Counted from the stretch's first letter, positions 8,341 to 17,381 are shown. The stretch: DNA of 39,579 nucleotides from JBFLYC01 sp040756735 (GCA_040756735.1 JBFLYC010000032.1:1-39579), one strand, 5' to 3'. Notes: generated from the sequence alone by a model not told the origin. Numbers and translations: made by a program.

Positions 8341-8575
8341 AAAAGCATCAGCAGTGAAAGAGAGGGCGCCGAACACAGAGATATTAACAGAGGAGATGAA
8401 CTTTGGAATGATTAAGAAGGATGATGGACTGTTAGCATAGGGGATGTGTTTATAAACCTTTAGAGGCTTATAGACGAAAATCCACTGGAATGGCTGGGTG
8501 GAAAATAATTGGAAAATAATACTAGACATTTTACCATAAATTAGCTAATCTCTATAAGGAGAGAGGTGTTGATTT

Positions 8576-9190
8576 ATGAATGATGTCAGGTTTTATATTT
8601 TATTAAGCATATTCTTGTTGATAGTGTTATTTTGTGTTCAAATATATTTGCAGGAACAAAACAGCAAATTGCTGTTAATAAATTTACCTTTAAAAACAAT
8701 GGACAAGGCCCTTGAGGAAGAAGTGAGAGAACTACAGTGGGTTTTTAATCAAGTTGTGAAAGGAAATGCCAGATTAAAATCTGATGATGCTTTTTTTATT
8801 TCCCGGGCAATATTGAAGTATTGCAAAGATTATAATGTGCATCCATCCCTTGTATTAAGTATAATTCAGCAGGAAAGTGGTTTTAATATTGAAGCGGTTA
8901 GTCCTAAAGGAGCATTAGGCTTGATGCAGCTGATGCCTGGAACAGCTTATGCTTTATCTCAACAGATGGGATTTGAGGTAAATGACTTGTATGATATTGA
9001 TACTAACATTAGACTGGGTGTTTATTACCTTAAATGTCTGGCTGAGATCTATCCAGGAGATGAGCATGCAGTTTTAACTGCATATAACAGGGGACCCACC
9101 GGATTAGAAAGGTTTGTCCAGCGTCATGGTTCAACAAAGAGCAGCTACTCCAGGGAGATACTTGGTACTTTGGAGCAGCATTCCCAATAG
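8576..9190 (+). CDS. Membrane-anchored lytic transglycosylase (SLT domain)
   Basis: This 204-residue protein starts with one transmembrane segment (about residues 6-26) that would anchor it outside the cell. The SLT/lysozyme-like domain covers about residues 75-200. The catalytic Glu lies in IQQESGFN, followed by SPKGALGLMQLMPGTA and TAYNRGP, the standard three motifs of Slt70-type enzymes that cleave peptidoglycan to 1,6-anhydro-muropeptides. The ribosome site AAGGAGAGAGG lies upstream of the ATG. It stands alone between decayed DNA and the aldolase gene. Relatives in spore formers act in growth or spore wall turnover; which applies here cannot be told. Confidence 0.9.
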   Translation: MNDVRFYILLSIFLLIVLFCVQIYLQEQNSKLLLINLPLKTMDKALEEEVRELQWVFNQVVKGNARLKSDDAFFISRAILKYCKDYNVHPSLVLSIIQQESGFNIEAVSPKGALGLMQLMPGTAYALSQQMGFEVNDLYDIDTNIRLGVYYLKCLAEIYPGDEHAVLTAYNRGPTGLERFVQRHGSTKSSYSREILGTLEQHSQ

Positions 9191-9252
9191 GTAGAGTAAA
9201 ACTGAATGTATATATTTAAATGTAACAAAATAAAACAATGGAGGTATTAATT

Positions 9253-10146
9253 ATGTTTGTACTAAGAGGAGTATATGCGCCCATTCCAACACCTTTTGTA
9301 CAAGGAGAAATTTCATTTGAAAAATTGAAAAGCAACATACGGTACTGGGCAGGTACTGACTTGGAAGGTCTGGTTGTACTTGGTTCTAACGGAGAAGCTC
9401 CCTTGTTGGATTTTAAAGAAAAGACTGCATTAATAAGCCATGTGAGAGAATATTTACCTGAGAATAAAAAGGTTATTGCAGGAACAGGCTGTGAATCAGC
9501 CAGGGAAACCCTTAAGCTTAGCAAAGCTGCTGCAGATGAAGGAGCTGACGCTGTATTAGTGATCAATCCCAATTATTATAAAAGTGAGATGAAAGATGAG
9601 AATCTAAAAGCATTTTATATAGAAGTGGCGGAAAAATCACAATTACCTGTAATACTGTATAATATGCCACGCAATACTGGTGTTAATCTTTCCTCAGAGT
9701 TAGTAGTGGACTTATCATATCACCAGAATATAATTGGCATCAAGGACAGCTCTGGGAATATTGCGCAGATGTCCGAGATTGCGGCATTTTCTAAACAGGG
9801 TTTCGTTTTATTCGCTGGGTCTGCAAGTTTTTTGCTGCCATCATTGTTGATGGGTGCCACAGGTGGAACTCTTGCAGCTGCTAATATTGCTCCAGGTGCA
9901 TGTTGTGAAATAATTAGATTATTTAATACCGGCGATTTTGAAGGAGCAAGAAAGATGCAGCAGCAAATTCTGCCGGTCAACAAAGCGGTAACCTCTGGTT
10001 TTGGTGTTGCAGGATTAAAGGCGGCCATGGACATGCTGGGATTGTACGGTGGGGAACCTAGACTGCCTCTTCTGCCACTCACACAAGAAAAACGAGTAAG
10101 GTTAAGAGAAATATTAATTAATGCTCAAGTGTTAAAAGAGGGGTAA
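9253..10146 (+). CDS. DapA/HOGA-type class I aldolase (dihydrodipicolinate synthase family)
   Basis: This 297-residue protein is a TIM-barrel pyruvate-type aldolase. The Schiff-base Lys is in IGIKDSSGN, the Tyr is in LYNMPRNTG, and the pyruvate-binding loop is LGSNGEAPLL, in place of the GTTGE of true DapA. DapA normally has an Arg in a YNVPSRT-like motif to hold aspartate semialdehyde. The MPRNTG variant resembles 4-hydroxy-2-oxoglutarate aldolase and related lyases, so I would not call it dapA. The start is ATG 9253 after GGAGG (9240-9244); an upstream in-frame ATG at 9238 overlaps the ribosome site. It may head a loose cluster with the following transporters. Confidence 0.85.
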   Translation: MFVLRGVYAPIPTPFVQGEISFEKLKSNIRYWAGTDLEGLVVLGSNGEAPLLDFKEKTALISHVREYLPENKKVIAGTGCESARETLKLSKAAADEGADAVLVINPNYYKSEMKDENLKAFYIEVAEKSQLPVILYNMPRNTGVNLSSELVVDLSYHQNIIGIKDSSGNIAQMSEIAAFSKQGFVLFAGSASFLLPSLLMGATGGTLAAANIAPGACCEIIRLFNTGDFEGARKMQQQILPVNKAVTSGFGVAGLKAAMDMLGLYGGEPRLPLLPLTQEKRVRLREILINAQVLKEG

Positions 10147-10213
10147 TAATACCTTGTGACGTACTTGGAAGTAATGTTATAATTAGTTTCATTAAGACTT
10201 GGGGGAGGCAGCC

Positions 10214-10876
10214 ATGGAGGCACTGTTTAAGAGAGAAGAGAAACTTTTTTTATTGGTGGGATCATGTTTTATTGCTCTTTTGGTAGTGAGTAATATCATT
10301 GCAGTGAAAGTAATATCTATTGGGGGGCTAATTGGACCTGCAGCTGTTATATGTTATGGGTTAACATTTTTATTAACTGATACCATTGCAGAAATATGGG
10401 GGAAGGAACGAACAAGATTTCTTGTGCTGGCCGGCTTTTGTGCCTCTATATTAGCAGCTTTTATGATAAAAATGGCTATCTTATTTCCACCGGCTCCCTT
10501 TTGGAATAATCAAGGAGAGTATAATATGATATTAGGCAGCAATCTAAGAATTGTTGCTGCCAGTATGACCGCTTACTTGATTAGCCAATACCATGACATT
10601 TGGGCCTTCCACTTTTGGAAAGTGAAAACAGGTGGTAAGCATTTATGGCTTCGAAATAACTTGTCAACAAGTACATCTCAACTTTTAGACACTATTGTTT
10701 TTATTGTTATTGCTTTTTATGGAACAGGAATCCCCATTTTGCCTATGATACTAGGACAGTATTTAATGAAACTATTCATAGCATTTCTTGATACTCCACT
10801 AGTATATATGCTGGTGTATATCATCAAAAAAAATGTCAGTGAGGCTAATTATGAAGCTCCTGCTGTGAAAGCTTAG
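10214..10876 (+). CDS. YhhQ/VUT-family transporter (queuosine precursor type)
   Basis: This 220-residue membrane protein has about six hydrophobic segments. It matches the YhhQ (COG1738) family: NIIAVKVISIGGL, YGLTFLLTDTIAEIWGKERT and the later RNNLSTSTSQLLDTIVFI. E. coli YhhQ imports 7-cyano-7-deazaguanine for queuosine synthesis in tRNA. The start ATG 10214 follows GGGGGAGG at 5 nt; a TTG at 10199 is in frame but upstream of that site. I looked for a preQ1 riboswitch in 10147-10213 and saw none. Substrate assignment rests on family knowledge only. Confidence 0.8.
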   Translation: MEALFKREEKLFLLVGSCFIALLVVSNIIAVKVISIGGLIGPAAVICYGLTFLLTDTIAEIWGKERTRFLVLAGFCASILAAFMIKMAILFPPAPFWNNQGEYNMILGSNLRIVAASMTAYLISQYHDIWAFHFWKVKTGGKHLWLRNNLSTSTSQLLDTIVFIVIAFYGTGIPILPMILGQYLMKLFIAFLDTPLVYMLVYIIKKNVSEANYEAPAVKA

Positions 10877-10929
10877 TTGCTACTTTGTAATAGACATTTA
10901 ATTTTAATCAGGCAGGGGTGATTGATAAA

Positions 10930-12111
10930 TTGTGTCCAACAGCTTCCACAAAACGACTTGTCATGTTTTTCATCGCTGCATTCATCATCTTTATTTTATT
11001 TTTTACATCCTTGACAATACTCCCTCTTTATGTGATAGAAGTAGGCGGTACTGAATTTGATACAGGTATACAAAGTACTCTATTTTTTTTAACTGCTATC
11101 TTGCTGAGGATCTATTTTGGACCCTTGACGGATAGGAAGGGCAGAAAAATACCACTGCTGATAGGGGCTTTTGTATTTGCCAGTTCTACTTTAATTTTTA
11201 TATTTACACAAAGCGTATGGTCACTTACTCTGGCCCGTGTTTACCAGGCAATTGGCTTGGCAACATTCCTTGCAAGCGGCAGTTCTTTTGTTGCAGACAT
11301 GGCTCCGGTAAATATGCGGGGCACCTACATGGGAGTTTATCGTTTAATCATAACCCTCTCCCTTTTAGTAGGGCCTTCAGTGGCAATGGAGATCATTAAC
11401 AGATATGGCTATAATATTTGGTATTTTAGTGGATTCATTGCTGGTGTCTTTGCATTGGGTTTAATAGCCCTGATTAAAGAAACCAGTGCACCAGATAGAG
11501 TGTATTATAGTACCCTTGAGAGTATGGCTGCCGTATTAAAAGAAAAAAATTTGTGGCCTGTCTATGCAGGTTTTGCACTTATGTCTGTAGCTTATGGGGC
11601 AGTGATGACGTTTGTGTCCATTTATATTTCAAAATATACAGAGATAGCTAATCCAGCTCTTTACTTTACCTATTATGGTTTAGCCGGACTGCTGGCAAAT
11701 CTGCTCGCAGGTTATTTATCAGACAGAATTGGAAGAACCACAGTAGTATGGCCTTGTGCCATGCTGCTAGGTTTAGGGGTCATGCTTTTGTTATTTATAC
11801 CCGTTATGCCCGGGATGATAATCATTAGCGCATTTGCTGCTGGAATTGGAATGTCCGGGGGCATGTCTGCATTATATGCCTGGGTAGTGGATGAAGCGAG
11901 AGAGATGGTGAGAGCAACTGCCCTCAGTATACAAGAAAGCATAATTGATATGTTTTTTGCATTAGGCACTTTTATTTTTGGTATTTTGAGCGGTTTATTT
12001 AGTTTATCTGCATCATTTGGTTTAATTGGCTTCTTTGAATTCTTGTTTGCCATGATGTTACTTGTATACACTAGAAAAAGGCAAGGAATTCAAGTTATGG
12101 CTAAAGATTGA
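10930..12111 (+). CDS. Major facilitator superfamily transporter
   Basis: This 393-residue, 12-helix MFS carrier has the loop 2-3 signature GPLTDRKGRKIPLL and its repeat GYLSDRIGRTTVV in the second half. Proton-coupled drug or small-molecule transport is the general role; the substrate is not readable from sequence. The best start is TTG 10930, about 8 nt after GGGGTGAT; GTG 10918 is in frame but forms part of that ribosome site. It lies between the YhhQ gene and the GNAT/nitrilase pair on the same strand, 25 nt before the GNAT gene, so co-transcription with that pair is likely. Confidence 0.8.
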   Translation: MCPTASTKRLVMFFIAAFIIFILFFTSLTILPLYVIEVGGTEFDTGIQSTLFFLTAILLRIYFGPLTDRKGRKIPLLIGAFVFASSTLIFIFTQSVWSLTLARVYQAIGLATFLASGSSFVADMAPVNMRGTYMGVYRLIITLSLLVGPSVAMEIINRYGYNIWYFSGFIAGVFALGLIALIKETSAPDRVYYSTLESMAAVLKEKNLWPVYAGFALMSVAYGAVMTFVSIYISKYTEIANPALYFTYYGLAGLLANLLAGYLSDRIGRTTVVWPCAMLLGLGVMLLLFIPVMPGMIIISAFAAGIGMSGGMSALYAWVVDEAREMVRATALSIQESIIDMFFALGTFIFGILSGLFSLSASFGLIGFFEFLFAMMLLVYTRKRQGIQVMAKD

Positions 12112-12136
12112 TTAATAATGGAAGAGGTAGATTGAG

Positions 12137-12763
12137 ATGGCCATAATAGTAAGACCATATAATATTGATGACTTTGAGGCACTGGTAGAAATTCAAAGAG
12201 AGGCTTTTCCTCCGCCATTTCCTGAGGAATTGTGGTGGAAAAGAGAGCAAATTCTTGCTCATGTTGAAACTTTTCCTCAAGGTGCGTTGGCTGCAGTGTA
12301 CAAAGGACGTATTGTTGGTTCGGCTACTGCGTTGTTGATTAATTATGATGGGAAACATCATACCTGGGCTGAAGTCTCTGATAATGGCTATATTTATAAT
12401 TCTCATGTTCCTGATGGAGACAGTTTGTATGGTATTGATCTTTGTGTAAGTCCAAATTATCGTGGTATGGGAGTAGCCAAAGCACTTTATAATGCAAGAA
12501 AAGATCTGGTTGTCAAGCTGGGGCTGAAAAGGTTTTTAGCCGGCTGCCGTATACCTGGTTACCATAAGTGTGCTGCTCAAATGAGTTGTGAAGATTATGT
12601 AGAAAGTGTAGTAAAAGGAGAGATCATGGATCAGGTATTATCATTTATGGTCAGTCAGGGTTTAAGACCTGTACAAATTCTTGAAGATTATATTGATGAC
12701 GAAGAATCCTTAAACAAAGCTGTACTTGTCGAGTGGTTTAATCCAAATATCTGCAAGGAATAG
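12137..12763 (+). CDS. GNAT-family N-acetyltransferase
   Basis: This 208-residue GNAT-fold protein transfers an acyl group from acyl-CoA to an amine. IIVRPYNIDDFEALVEIQ is the N-terminal alpha/beta unit, VGSATALL the central strand, and SPNYRGMGVAKALYNARK the CoA-binding R-G-x-G-x-A loop. GAGGTAG precedes the ATG. The nitrilase gene follows after 10 nt. In Bacillus YhcX and many relatives, a GNAT domain and a nitrilase domain are fused in one protein of about 510 residues. Here the two domains are separate adjacent genes in the order GNAT-nitrilase, so they very likely act together. Confidence 0.85.
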   Translation: MAIIVRPYNIDDFEALVEIQREAFPPPFPEELWWKREQILAHVETFPQGALAAVYKGRIVGSATALLINYDGKHHTWAEVSDNGYIYNSHVPDGDSLYGIDLCVSPNYRGMGVAKALYNARKDLVVKLGLKRFLAGCRIPGYHKCAAQMSCEDYVESVVKGEIMDQVLSFMVSQGLRPVQILEDYIDDEESLNKAVLVEWFNPNICKE

Positions 12764-12773
12764 GGTGGAATCG

Positions 12774-13652
12774 GTGTTAGATGCAGTTCGAGTAGCAGTA
12801 GTGCAGTATGGTGTCAATGATATAGTGTCGGCCAAAGAATTCTGGAAAAAATCTGCCGCTATAATAAATGAGGCTGAAGAAAAAGGATGCAAATTAGTGG
12901 TATTCCCTGAATATCTCACAATACACCTGCTGGCTTTAGCAAAACCCATGCAGCATAGTAATGCTTGTATTTATCTCCATGGGTACACTGATGAGTATAC
13001 CACGCGGTTTTATGAATTAGCCAAAAAAACTGCTGTTACCATTCTTGCAGGAACCCACATAGTTGAAAAAAATGGCCTATATTACAACACAGCATTTCTT
13101 TTTACACCCAGTGGAATGATCCACAAACAATCCAAGATTCATCTTACCCCTGAAGAGCGCAATATGTGGAAACTTGCTTCAGGACAAAATCTTGATATAT
13201 TTATCACCGATTTTGGTTCTGTGGCAGTTCTAATATGTTATGATATTGAGTTTCCTGAAGTCGCGAGGATAGTAGCAGATAAAGGTGTGGAGATTATTTT
13301 ATGCCCATCGTACACTGATACCAAGGCAGGATATAATAGGGTACGGTTTTGCAGCCATGCCAGAGCTATTGAAAACCAGCTTTATGTAGTTTTAAGCGGT
13401 ATAACATATGGTTTGCCCAGGGTGCCACAAGTTGATACTGCATATTGTCAAGCAGGGATTTTTGCCCCTTGTGACTATCCCTTTCCAAGTGATGGGATTT
13501 TAACAATGGGGCAGGCCAACAGAGATGAGATTTTAGTTTATGATCTAGATTTTACTTTGTTACGTGAAAACCGGGAAAAGGGGCAGGTCAAGCCTTTTTT
13601 TGATAGAAAGATAAATACCCATATGCCTGAAAAAACAAGGACTAATGGGTAA
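12774..13652 (+). CDS. Nitrilase superfamily hydrolase, partner of the GNAT protein (YhcX-like C-terminal half)
   Basis: This 292-residue hydrolase has the complete triad: Glu46 in VVFPEYL, Lys121 in KQSKIHLTPEE and Cys155 in VLICYDIEFPE. It resembles the nitrilase half of YhcX-type GNAT-nitrilase fusions. The most likely start is GTG 12774, 5 nt after GGGTGG; GTG 12765 and a far upstream TTG (12726, inside the GNAT gene) are alternatives. Together with the GNAT protein it probably acetylates and deamidates or hydrolyses one small metabolite. It is the third nitrilase-fold protein in the window, distinct from the pair at 4524-6351. Confidence 0.85.
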   Translation: MLDAVRVAVVQYGVNDIVSAKEFWKKSAAIINEAEEKGCKLVVFPEYLTIHLLALAKPMQHSNACIYLHGYTDEYTTRFYELAKKTAVTILAGTHIVEKNGLYYNTAFLFTPSGMIHKQSKIHLTPEERNMWKLASGQNLDIFITDFGSVAVLICYDIEFPEVARIVADKGVEIILCPSYTDTKAGYNRVRFCSHARAIENQLYVVLSGITYGLPRVPQVDTAYCQAGIFAPCDYPFPSDGILTMGQANRDEILVYDLDFTLLRENREKGQVKPFFDRKINTHMPEKTRTNG

Positions 13653-13793
13653 AAAATATGTCGCTATAAGAATAATCGAGTATCTATAGACAAATCAAAA
13701 TAAGAGCAGTATAATATGATAGATATTGTGATATGTATAGGATTAAACTATTGAGTCTGAGCAGTTTAAGTTTGAGCTATAGTGACATAAATG

Positions 13794-13827
13794 CCTTTAC
13801 CTTTTAACTTGGGTAAAGGTCTTTTTT
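13794..13827 (+). terminator. Rho-independent terminator
   Basis: The arms CCTTTACC (13794-13801) and GGTAAAGG (13812-13819) form an 8-bp stem with a 10-nt loop, followed by TCTTTTTT. It lies between the nitrilase gene and the UPF0316 gene and probably ends the transcript of the GNAT/nitrilase pair. It could also serve as a leader attenuator for UPF0316, but I see no competing hairpin. Confidence 0.75.
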
Positions 13828-13870
13828 CTGCATAAATAGTCTTAGGAGTCTTTTAGGAGGTAATGGGTAA

Positions 13871-14434
13871 ATGATCTTGTTAATTATTTTTTTGATACAA
13901 ATAAGCTATGTTACTTTGTTTACGCTGAGAACAATTTTTGTAGTAAGAGGGAGAACATATTTAGCAGCAATTGTCAGTATTATGGAAGTATCTATTTATA
14001 TCGCAGGCCTTTCCATAGTATTGGCTCACTTAGATAATATATACAGTTTGCTAGTGTATAGTTTAAGCTATGGATTTGGAATAATTTTAGGGAGTATAAT
14101 TGAGAATAAAATGGCTTTAGGTTATACACAGGTCCAGGTTATCACCAGTAATCTCAGCGAGGATATACCAAGGCTGCTTAGAGAGCAGGGTTTTGGTGTT
14201 ACAAACTGGCTTGCTGATGGCAGGGATGGTAAAAGACAGGTGTTAAATATATTAGCTAAGAGAAAATGTGGTAAAATGATGGAAGCCAGCATCAAACAAC
14301 TAGATCCAGATGCTTTTATTATTGCTTTTGAGCCAACGAGATTTTCTGGAGGTTTCCTGGCGAAAAAAGTTAGTAATACCTGTTCAGATCTCAGTTTAAA
14401 GGAAAAAACAACTTCCAGTACTCTAGAACAATAG
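13871..14434 (+). CDS. UPF0316 family membrane protein (DUF2179 domain)
   Basis: This 187-residue protein starts with three predicted membrane helices (residues 1-75), including the family motif LFTLRTIFVVRGRTYLAA. A soluble segment of about 70 residues follows (residues 90-160), TQVQVITSNLSEDIPRLLRE and HxxG-poor QGFGVTNWLADGRDGKR, which is the DUF2179 domain with a PII-like ferredoxin fold. The family is widespread in Firmicutes and its biochemical role is unknown to me. AGGAGG lies 10 nt before the ATG. The Ser/Thr-rich last 20 residues look disordered. It is followed 44 nt later by the divergent PAP2 gene. Confidence 0.8.
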   Translation: MILLIIFLIQISYVTLFTLRTIFVVRGRTYLAAIVSIMEVSIYIAGLSIVLAHLDNIYSLLVYSLSYGFGIILGSIIENKMALGYTQVQVITSNLSEDIPRLLREQGFGVTNWLADGRDGKRQVLNILAKRKCGKMMEASIKQLDPDAFIIAFEPTRFSGGFLAKKVSNTCSDLSLKEKTTSSTLEQ

Positions 14435-14478
14435 CTGCTGGTTCAAATTAAGTTATTAATTGAGGAGTCAAAGTTTCT

Positions 14479-14943
14479 ATGAATATTAGTTATGAATTAA
14501 TCAGTGCTTTCTCAGCTCTATTAATAGCACAACTAATAAAGGTGGTATTAGATTTCTTGTTAGACAAAAGATTGAGTTTAAACATATTGTTTAGCACAGG
14601 TGGCATGCCTAGTTCTCATTCAGCTTTAACAGCAGGTTTAACAACAGCTATTGGCCTGGCTTATGGATTTACTAGTCCATTTTTCAGCATTTCTCTGGTG
14701 TTAACTGTTATTGTTGCCCATGACGCAGCAGGGGTACGCTGGCAGGCTGGAAAACATGCTTCGGAAATCAACAAGATTAGGGAAGATGTAAGAAAGCTTT
14801 ATAAAGCAATTGCTGCTCATGAACCTCCGGAAAAAAACATTAAACAGCTAAAAGAGCTATTGGGGCACAAGCCCTTAGAGGTAGTTATGGGAGGAATATT
14901 AGGTGTATTTGTAGCTTATATAATCTGGCTTTTTAGTAAATAA
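14479..14943 (+). CDS. Divergent PAP2 family membrane protein (DUF212, YuiD-like)
   Basis: This 154-residue membrane protein belongs to the divergent PAP2 group. The phosphatase-like motif GGMPSSHSALTAGL (around residues 40-55) and the later VAHDAAGVRWQAGKHA are both present. Classical PAP2 enzymes dephosphorylate lipid phosphates; the divergent group keeps the SSHS motif but its substrate is not established. Four hydrophobic segments are visible, with a cytoplasmic charged helix between the last two. GAGGAG precedes the ATG at 11 nt. Confidence 0.85.
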   Translation: MNISYELISAFSALLIAQLIKVVLDFLLDKRLSLNILFSTGGMPSSHSALTAGLTTAIGLAYGFTSPFFSISLVLTVIVAHDAAGVRWQAGKHASEINKIREDVRKLYKAIAAHEPPEKNIKQLKELLGHKPLEVVMGGILGVFVAYIIWLFSK

Positions 14944-15032
14944 TTAATCGAAAGAAGGGAGTATTACACAGGAAAACATTAAAAAAAGAAGAATATGAAT
15001 CTATGTAGTTAATAAAGCTGAGGAGATTTTTT

Positions 15033-16013
15033 ATGGATAACAATGCCAAAATTTTAGTGGTTGATGATAATAAATTAAACAGGATTTTTTTGGCTGATGT
15101 GCTAAGAAAAGAGGGCTACAACATTTTGGAAGCTGATGATGGCTATTCAGGGTTTAAGGTTGCTTATGATGAAAAACCGGATTTGATCCTACTTGATGTT
15201 ATAATGCCAGGAAACGATGGCATAAATGTATGTAGAATGCTAAAAAAAGAGGAAGTTACCTGCAATATACCTATTATTTTTGTAACAGCCAGGTCGGAAA
15301 AAGACGACATAATTAAAGGGTTTGAAGCTGGTGCAGTAGATTATGTAACGAAACCTGTTTTTGTTCAAGAATTGTTGGTGCGGGTGAAAACCCATTTGAA
15401 ACTCAAAATCTTTGCAGATGAATTAAAGAAAAAAAATGAAGAACTTGAAGAACTTAATTCTTTATTGAGTAATATTGCAAGAAAAGATGCCCTCATGGAT
15501 ATCTGGAATCGAGGAGCTTTTGACATTGAATTGCAGAGGCTGCATAAATTTGCTACACGCTATAAAAGAATTTACTCATTGATCTTGGCTGATATAGATT
15601 ATTTCAAACTATATAATGATTGCTATGGGCATATTGCTGGAGATGATGTACTAAGAGAAGTTGCAAATATTTTTAAAGATGCTTGTAGGACAACAGATTT
15701 TATTGCGCGTTATGGTGGAGAAGAAATAGTTGTTATTTTACCAGAAACAACAGCTCTTAAAGCTGTTGTATTAGCTGAAAGAATCATGGATAAACTTGCG
15801 GCAAGAAATATTGTTCATGAAATGAATCCTATTACTAAAAGACTATCAATAAGTATAGGTATTGCTAAATTCAATCCTGAAAATGCCATTGCTTATCAGG
15901 ATGTTATTAAAATGGCAGATACTGCTCTTTATCAAGCCAAAAATACGGGAAGGAATAAGGTTTTTGTTTATGAAACTCAAGACCTTGTTTTGGAAAAACA
16001 AAAGAGCCCGTAA
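15033..16013 (+). CDS. Response regulator with GGDEF domain (diguanylate cyclase)
   Basis: This 326-residue protein has a receiver domain (residues 1-125) with ILVVDDNKLNR, phosphoacceptor Asp in LILLDVIMPG, and the Lys of VTKPVF. A short coiled coil (FADELKKKNEELEEL) leads to a GGDEF domain (about 165-315). The catalytic motif reads RYGGEE, a functional variant, and RTTD five residues before it fits the inhibitory I-site RxxD. Phosphorylation should drive dimerisation and cyclic-di-GMP synthesis (PleD-like logic, but without the second receiver). The cognate kinase is not adjacent. GAGGAG precedes the ATG. A repeat array begins exactly at its 3' end. Confidence 0.93.
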   Translation: MDNNAKILVVDDNKLNRIFLADVLRKEGYNILEADDGYSGFKVAYDEKPDLILLDVIMPGNDGINVCRMLKKEEVTCNIPIIFVTARSEKDDIIKGFEAGAVDYVTKPVFVQELLVRVKTHLKLKIFADELKKKNEELEELNSLLSNIARKDALMDIWNRGAFDIELQRLHKFATRYKRIYSLILADIDYFKLYNDCYGHIAGDDVLREVANIFKDACRTTDFIARYGGEEIVVILPETTALKAVVLAERIMDKLAARNIVHEMNPITKRLSISIGIAKFNPENAIAYQDVIKMADTALYQAKNTGRNKVFVYETQDLVLEKQKSP

Positions 16014-16410
16014 TGACCTTGGTTCCGGCTACTAAAAATCTCTACGTAGCCTACCGCAACCTTTCGGCTACGATAAACTATTACAAAACCTTTAATAACC
16101 TTTACTCGACTACCAAGGATATCTATGCAGCATATAACAGTCTCTCGACTGTCATACACCACTAGGCTGAAACCTCGATACCCTTGATAATCTTAGCTCG
16201 ACTATTATATACCCCGGTCAGTCCTATGATAATCTCTTGGACTACCATAGAGCTTTAGGGAGTATATAATAATCTTCCCTCCGGCTGCCACTGAGCCTTA
16301 TTAGACCCAATGACAACCTTTGGCTGACTACTATAAAGCCAAATAAGGTTAAGCAGTATTATAAGGACCTTATAGTAGTCTTGGCCCGGCCATTACGAAC
16401 CCTTTCATTA
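16011..16410. repeat. Degenerate 40-50 bp repeat array, no coding content
   Basis: This 400-base stretch between two genes contains about nine diverged units. The shared core is roughly (A/G)A(C/T)AA(C/T)CTT(T) followed 2-6 nt later by (T)CG(G/A)CTAC and then ATA. Examples: CAACCTTTCGGCTACGATAA (16057-), AACCTTTACTCGACTACC (16097-), ATAATCTTAGCTCGACTA (16187-), ATAATCTCTTGGACTACC (16229-), ACAACCTTTGGCTGACTAC (16313-). Core starts are spaced about 38-52 bases apart. The last unit is inverted: GACTACTATAA (16326-16336) and TTATAGTAGTC (16370-16380) are perfect reverse complements. It is not CRISPR, because the units are diverged and have no constant repeat. I do not recognise the family. Confidence 0.55.
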
Positions 16411-16553
16411 GATAGTATGATCTGAATAACTCAATAATATTACTGGTAAGATATGGTTTTAAGGTGCTAATTTATAATAATCTAAAGGAGATTCTCGAAA
16501 TGTGTAGAATTTATTCACAAGCATAAGTCTAATAAGCATGTGGAGGGGATTTT

Positions 16554-17381
16554 TTGAAAAGTATTGTCAAAATTCTGTTTATTGCTGTTATAATTGTCTT
16601 TTTTAATATTTTACTAAATGTCATGGCAGGAAATGGTTTCAAAGGTGATTTTGAACTCATGATTGCCATTTATTATCTTATAGTTGGTGTAACCTTTTGT
16701 TTAGTATATATAGTGATAGAAAGGAATCTTACCTTTAGTCTGCCGGTGTGTAAAGGAATATTATGGGGAATTATTGCTGCTATTTTTTGGAATATTGGTT
16801 TATTGGAAGGACAGCAAATATACATAGATACAGCAAACATAGGTGGAAGTTTGCAAAATATGGCTATTACAAGCATTCCTTTTATTATTGGAGGAATATT
16901 AGCCGGAATTTTGTTAGTCGGCAGAAGGCAAATTGCATGGGGTAGCTCCAGATATGCCGGCAAGTCTGTTATAGGGCCAATTTTTAAAATGTTAATATTT
17001 ATTTTGCTCTTTTTAATTATAAAAGCAGGGTTTTATCTTTTGGAGGCATTGCCATCTTATGAACTAAATGTATTTTTTGATCGAATTCATATATATGGAA
17101 TTGTTGCCCTTTTGTTTGGTCTTGGTTATAAGCTATTAGAAGCAGGTATACCCATGCATAATGCTTTTTTTAAAGGTATTTGGTATACGCTGTTTGTATT
17201 TTTTATTTTTTATACAGGAGCCTATTTATTGTCTTCAGGACTCAATAGTATTCATTGGCTTAACACTACTACCAGATTACTGGTTGAATTAGCACAGTAC
17301 TTGATGGTAATGGTTTTTGGAGTGTATTTGTTAGCAACTAAAAACCATCCTCAAAAAACTTATCGAATAAGGAGTTTTTAG
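16554..17381 (+). CDS. Eight-helix membrane protein, unknown function
   Basis: This 275-residue protein is dominated by about eight hydrophobic helices (residues 5-25, 36-56, 66-82, 100-122, 140-165, 180-196, 208-232 and 248-266). I see no recognisable catalytic or transport motif. The start is TTG 16554 after GGAGGGGAT (16542-16550), which is a convincing ribosome site. It converges with hflX; their ends are only 4 nt apart with no terminator between them. The repeat array lies upstream. I do not assign a function. Confidence 0.65.
   Translation: MKSIVKILFIAVIIVFFNILLNVMAGNGFKGDFELMIAIYYLIVGVTFCLVYIVIERNLTFSLPVCKGILWGIIAAIFWNIGLLEGQQIYIDTANIGGSLQNMAITSIPFIIGGILAGILLVGRRQIAWGSSRYAGKSVIGPIFKMLIFILLFLIIKAGFYLLEALPSYELNVFFDRIHIYGIVALLFGLGYKLLEAGIPMHNAFFKGIWYTLFVFFIFYTGAYLLSSGLNSIHWLNTTTRLLVELAQYLMVMVFGVYLLATKNHPQKTYRIRSF

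Noticed and set aside
9253..10146. Calling the aldolase dapA
   Set aside because: Active-site loops (LGSNGEAP, YNMPRNTG) differ from true DapA, and no lysine-pathway genes are nearby.
10147..10213. preQ1 riboswitch before the YhhQ-type gene
   Set aside because: No matching stem or A-rich pseudoknot tail in this short gap.
13653..13870. Riboswitch before the UPF0316 gene
   Set aside because: Only a simple terminator hairpin is visible; no conserved aptamer core (c-di-GMP, preQ1, Mn2+) recognised.
15977..16162. Minus-strand frame of 61 codons in the repeat array
   Set aside because: Arises from the repeated TAG/CGA pattern; no ribosome site and overlaps the cyclase gene end.
16011..16410. 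CRISPR array
   Set aside because: Units are diverged with no constant direct repeat and no cas genes nearby.
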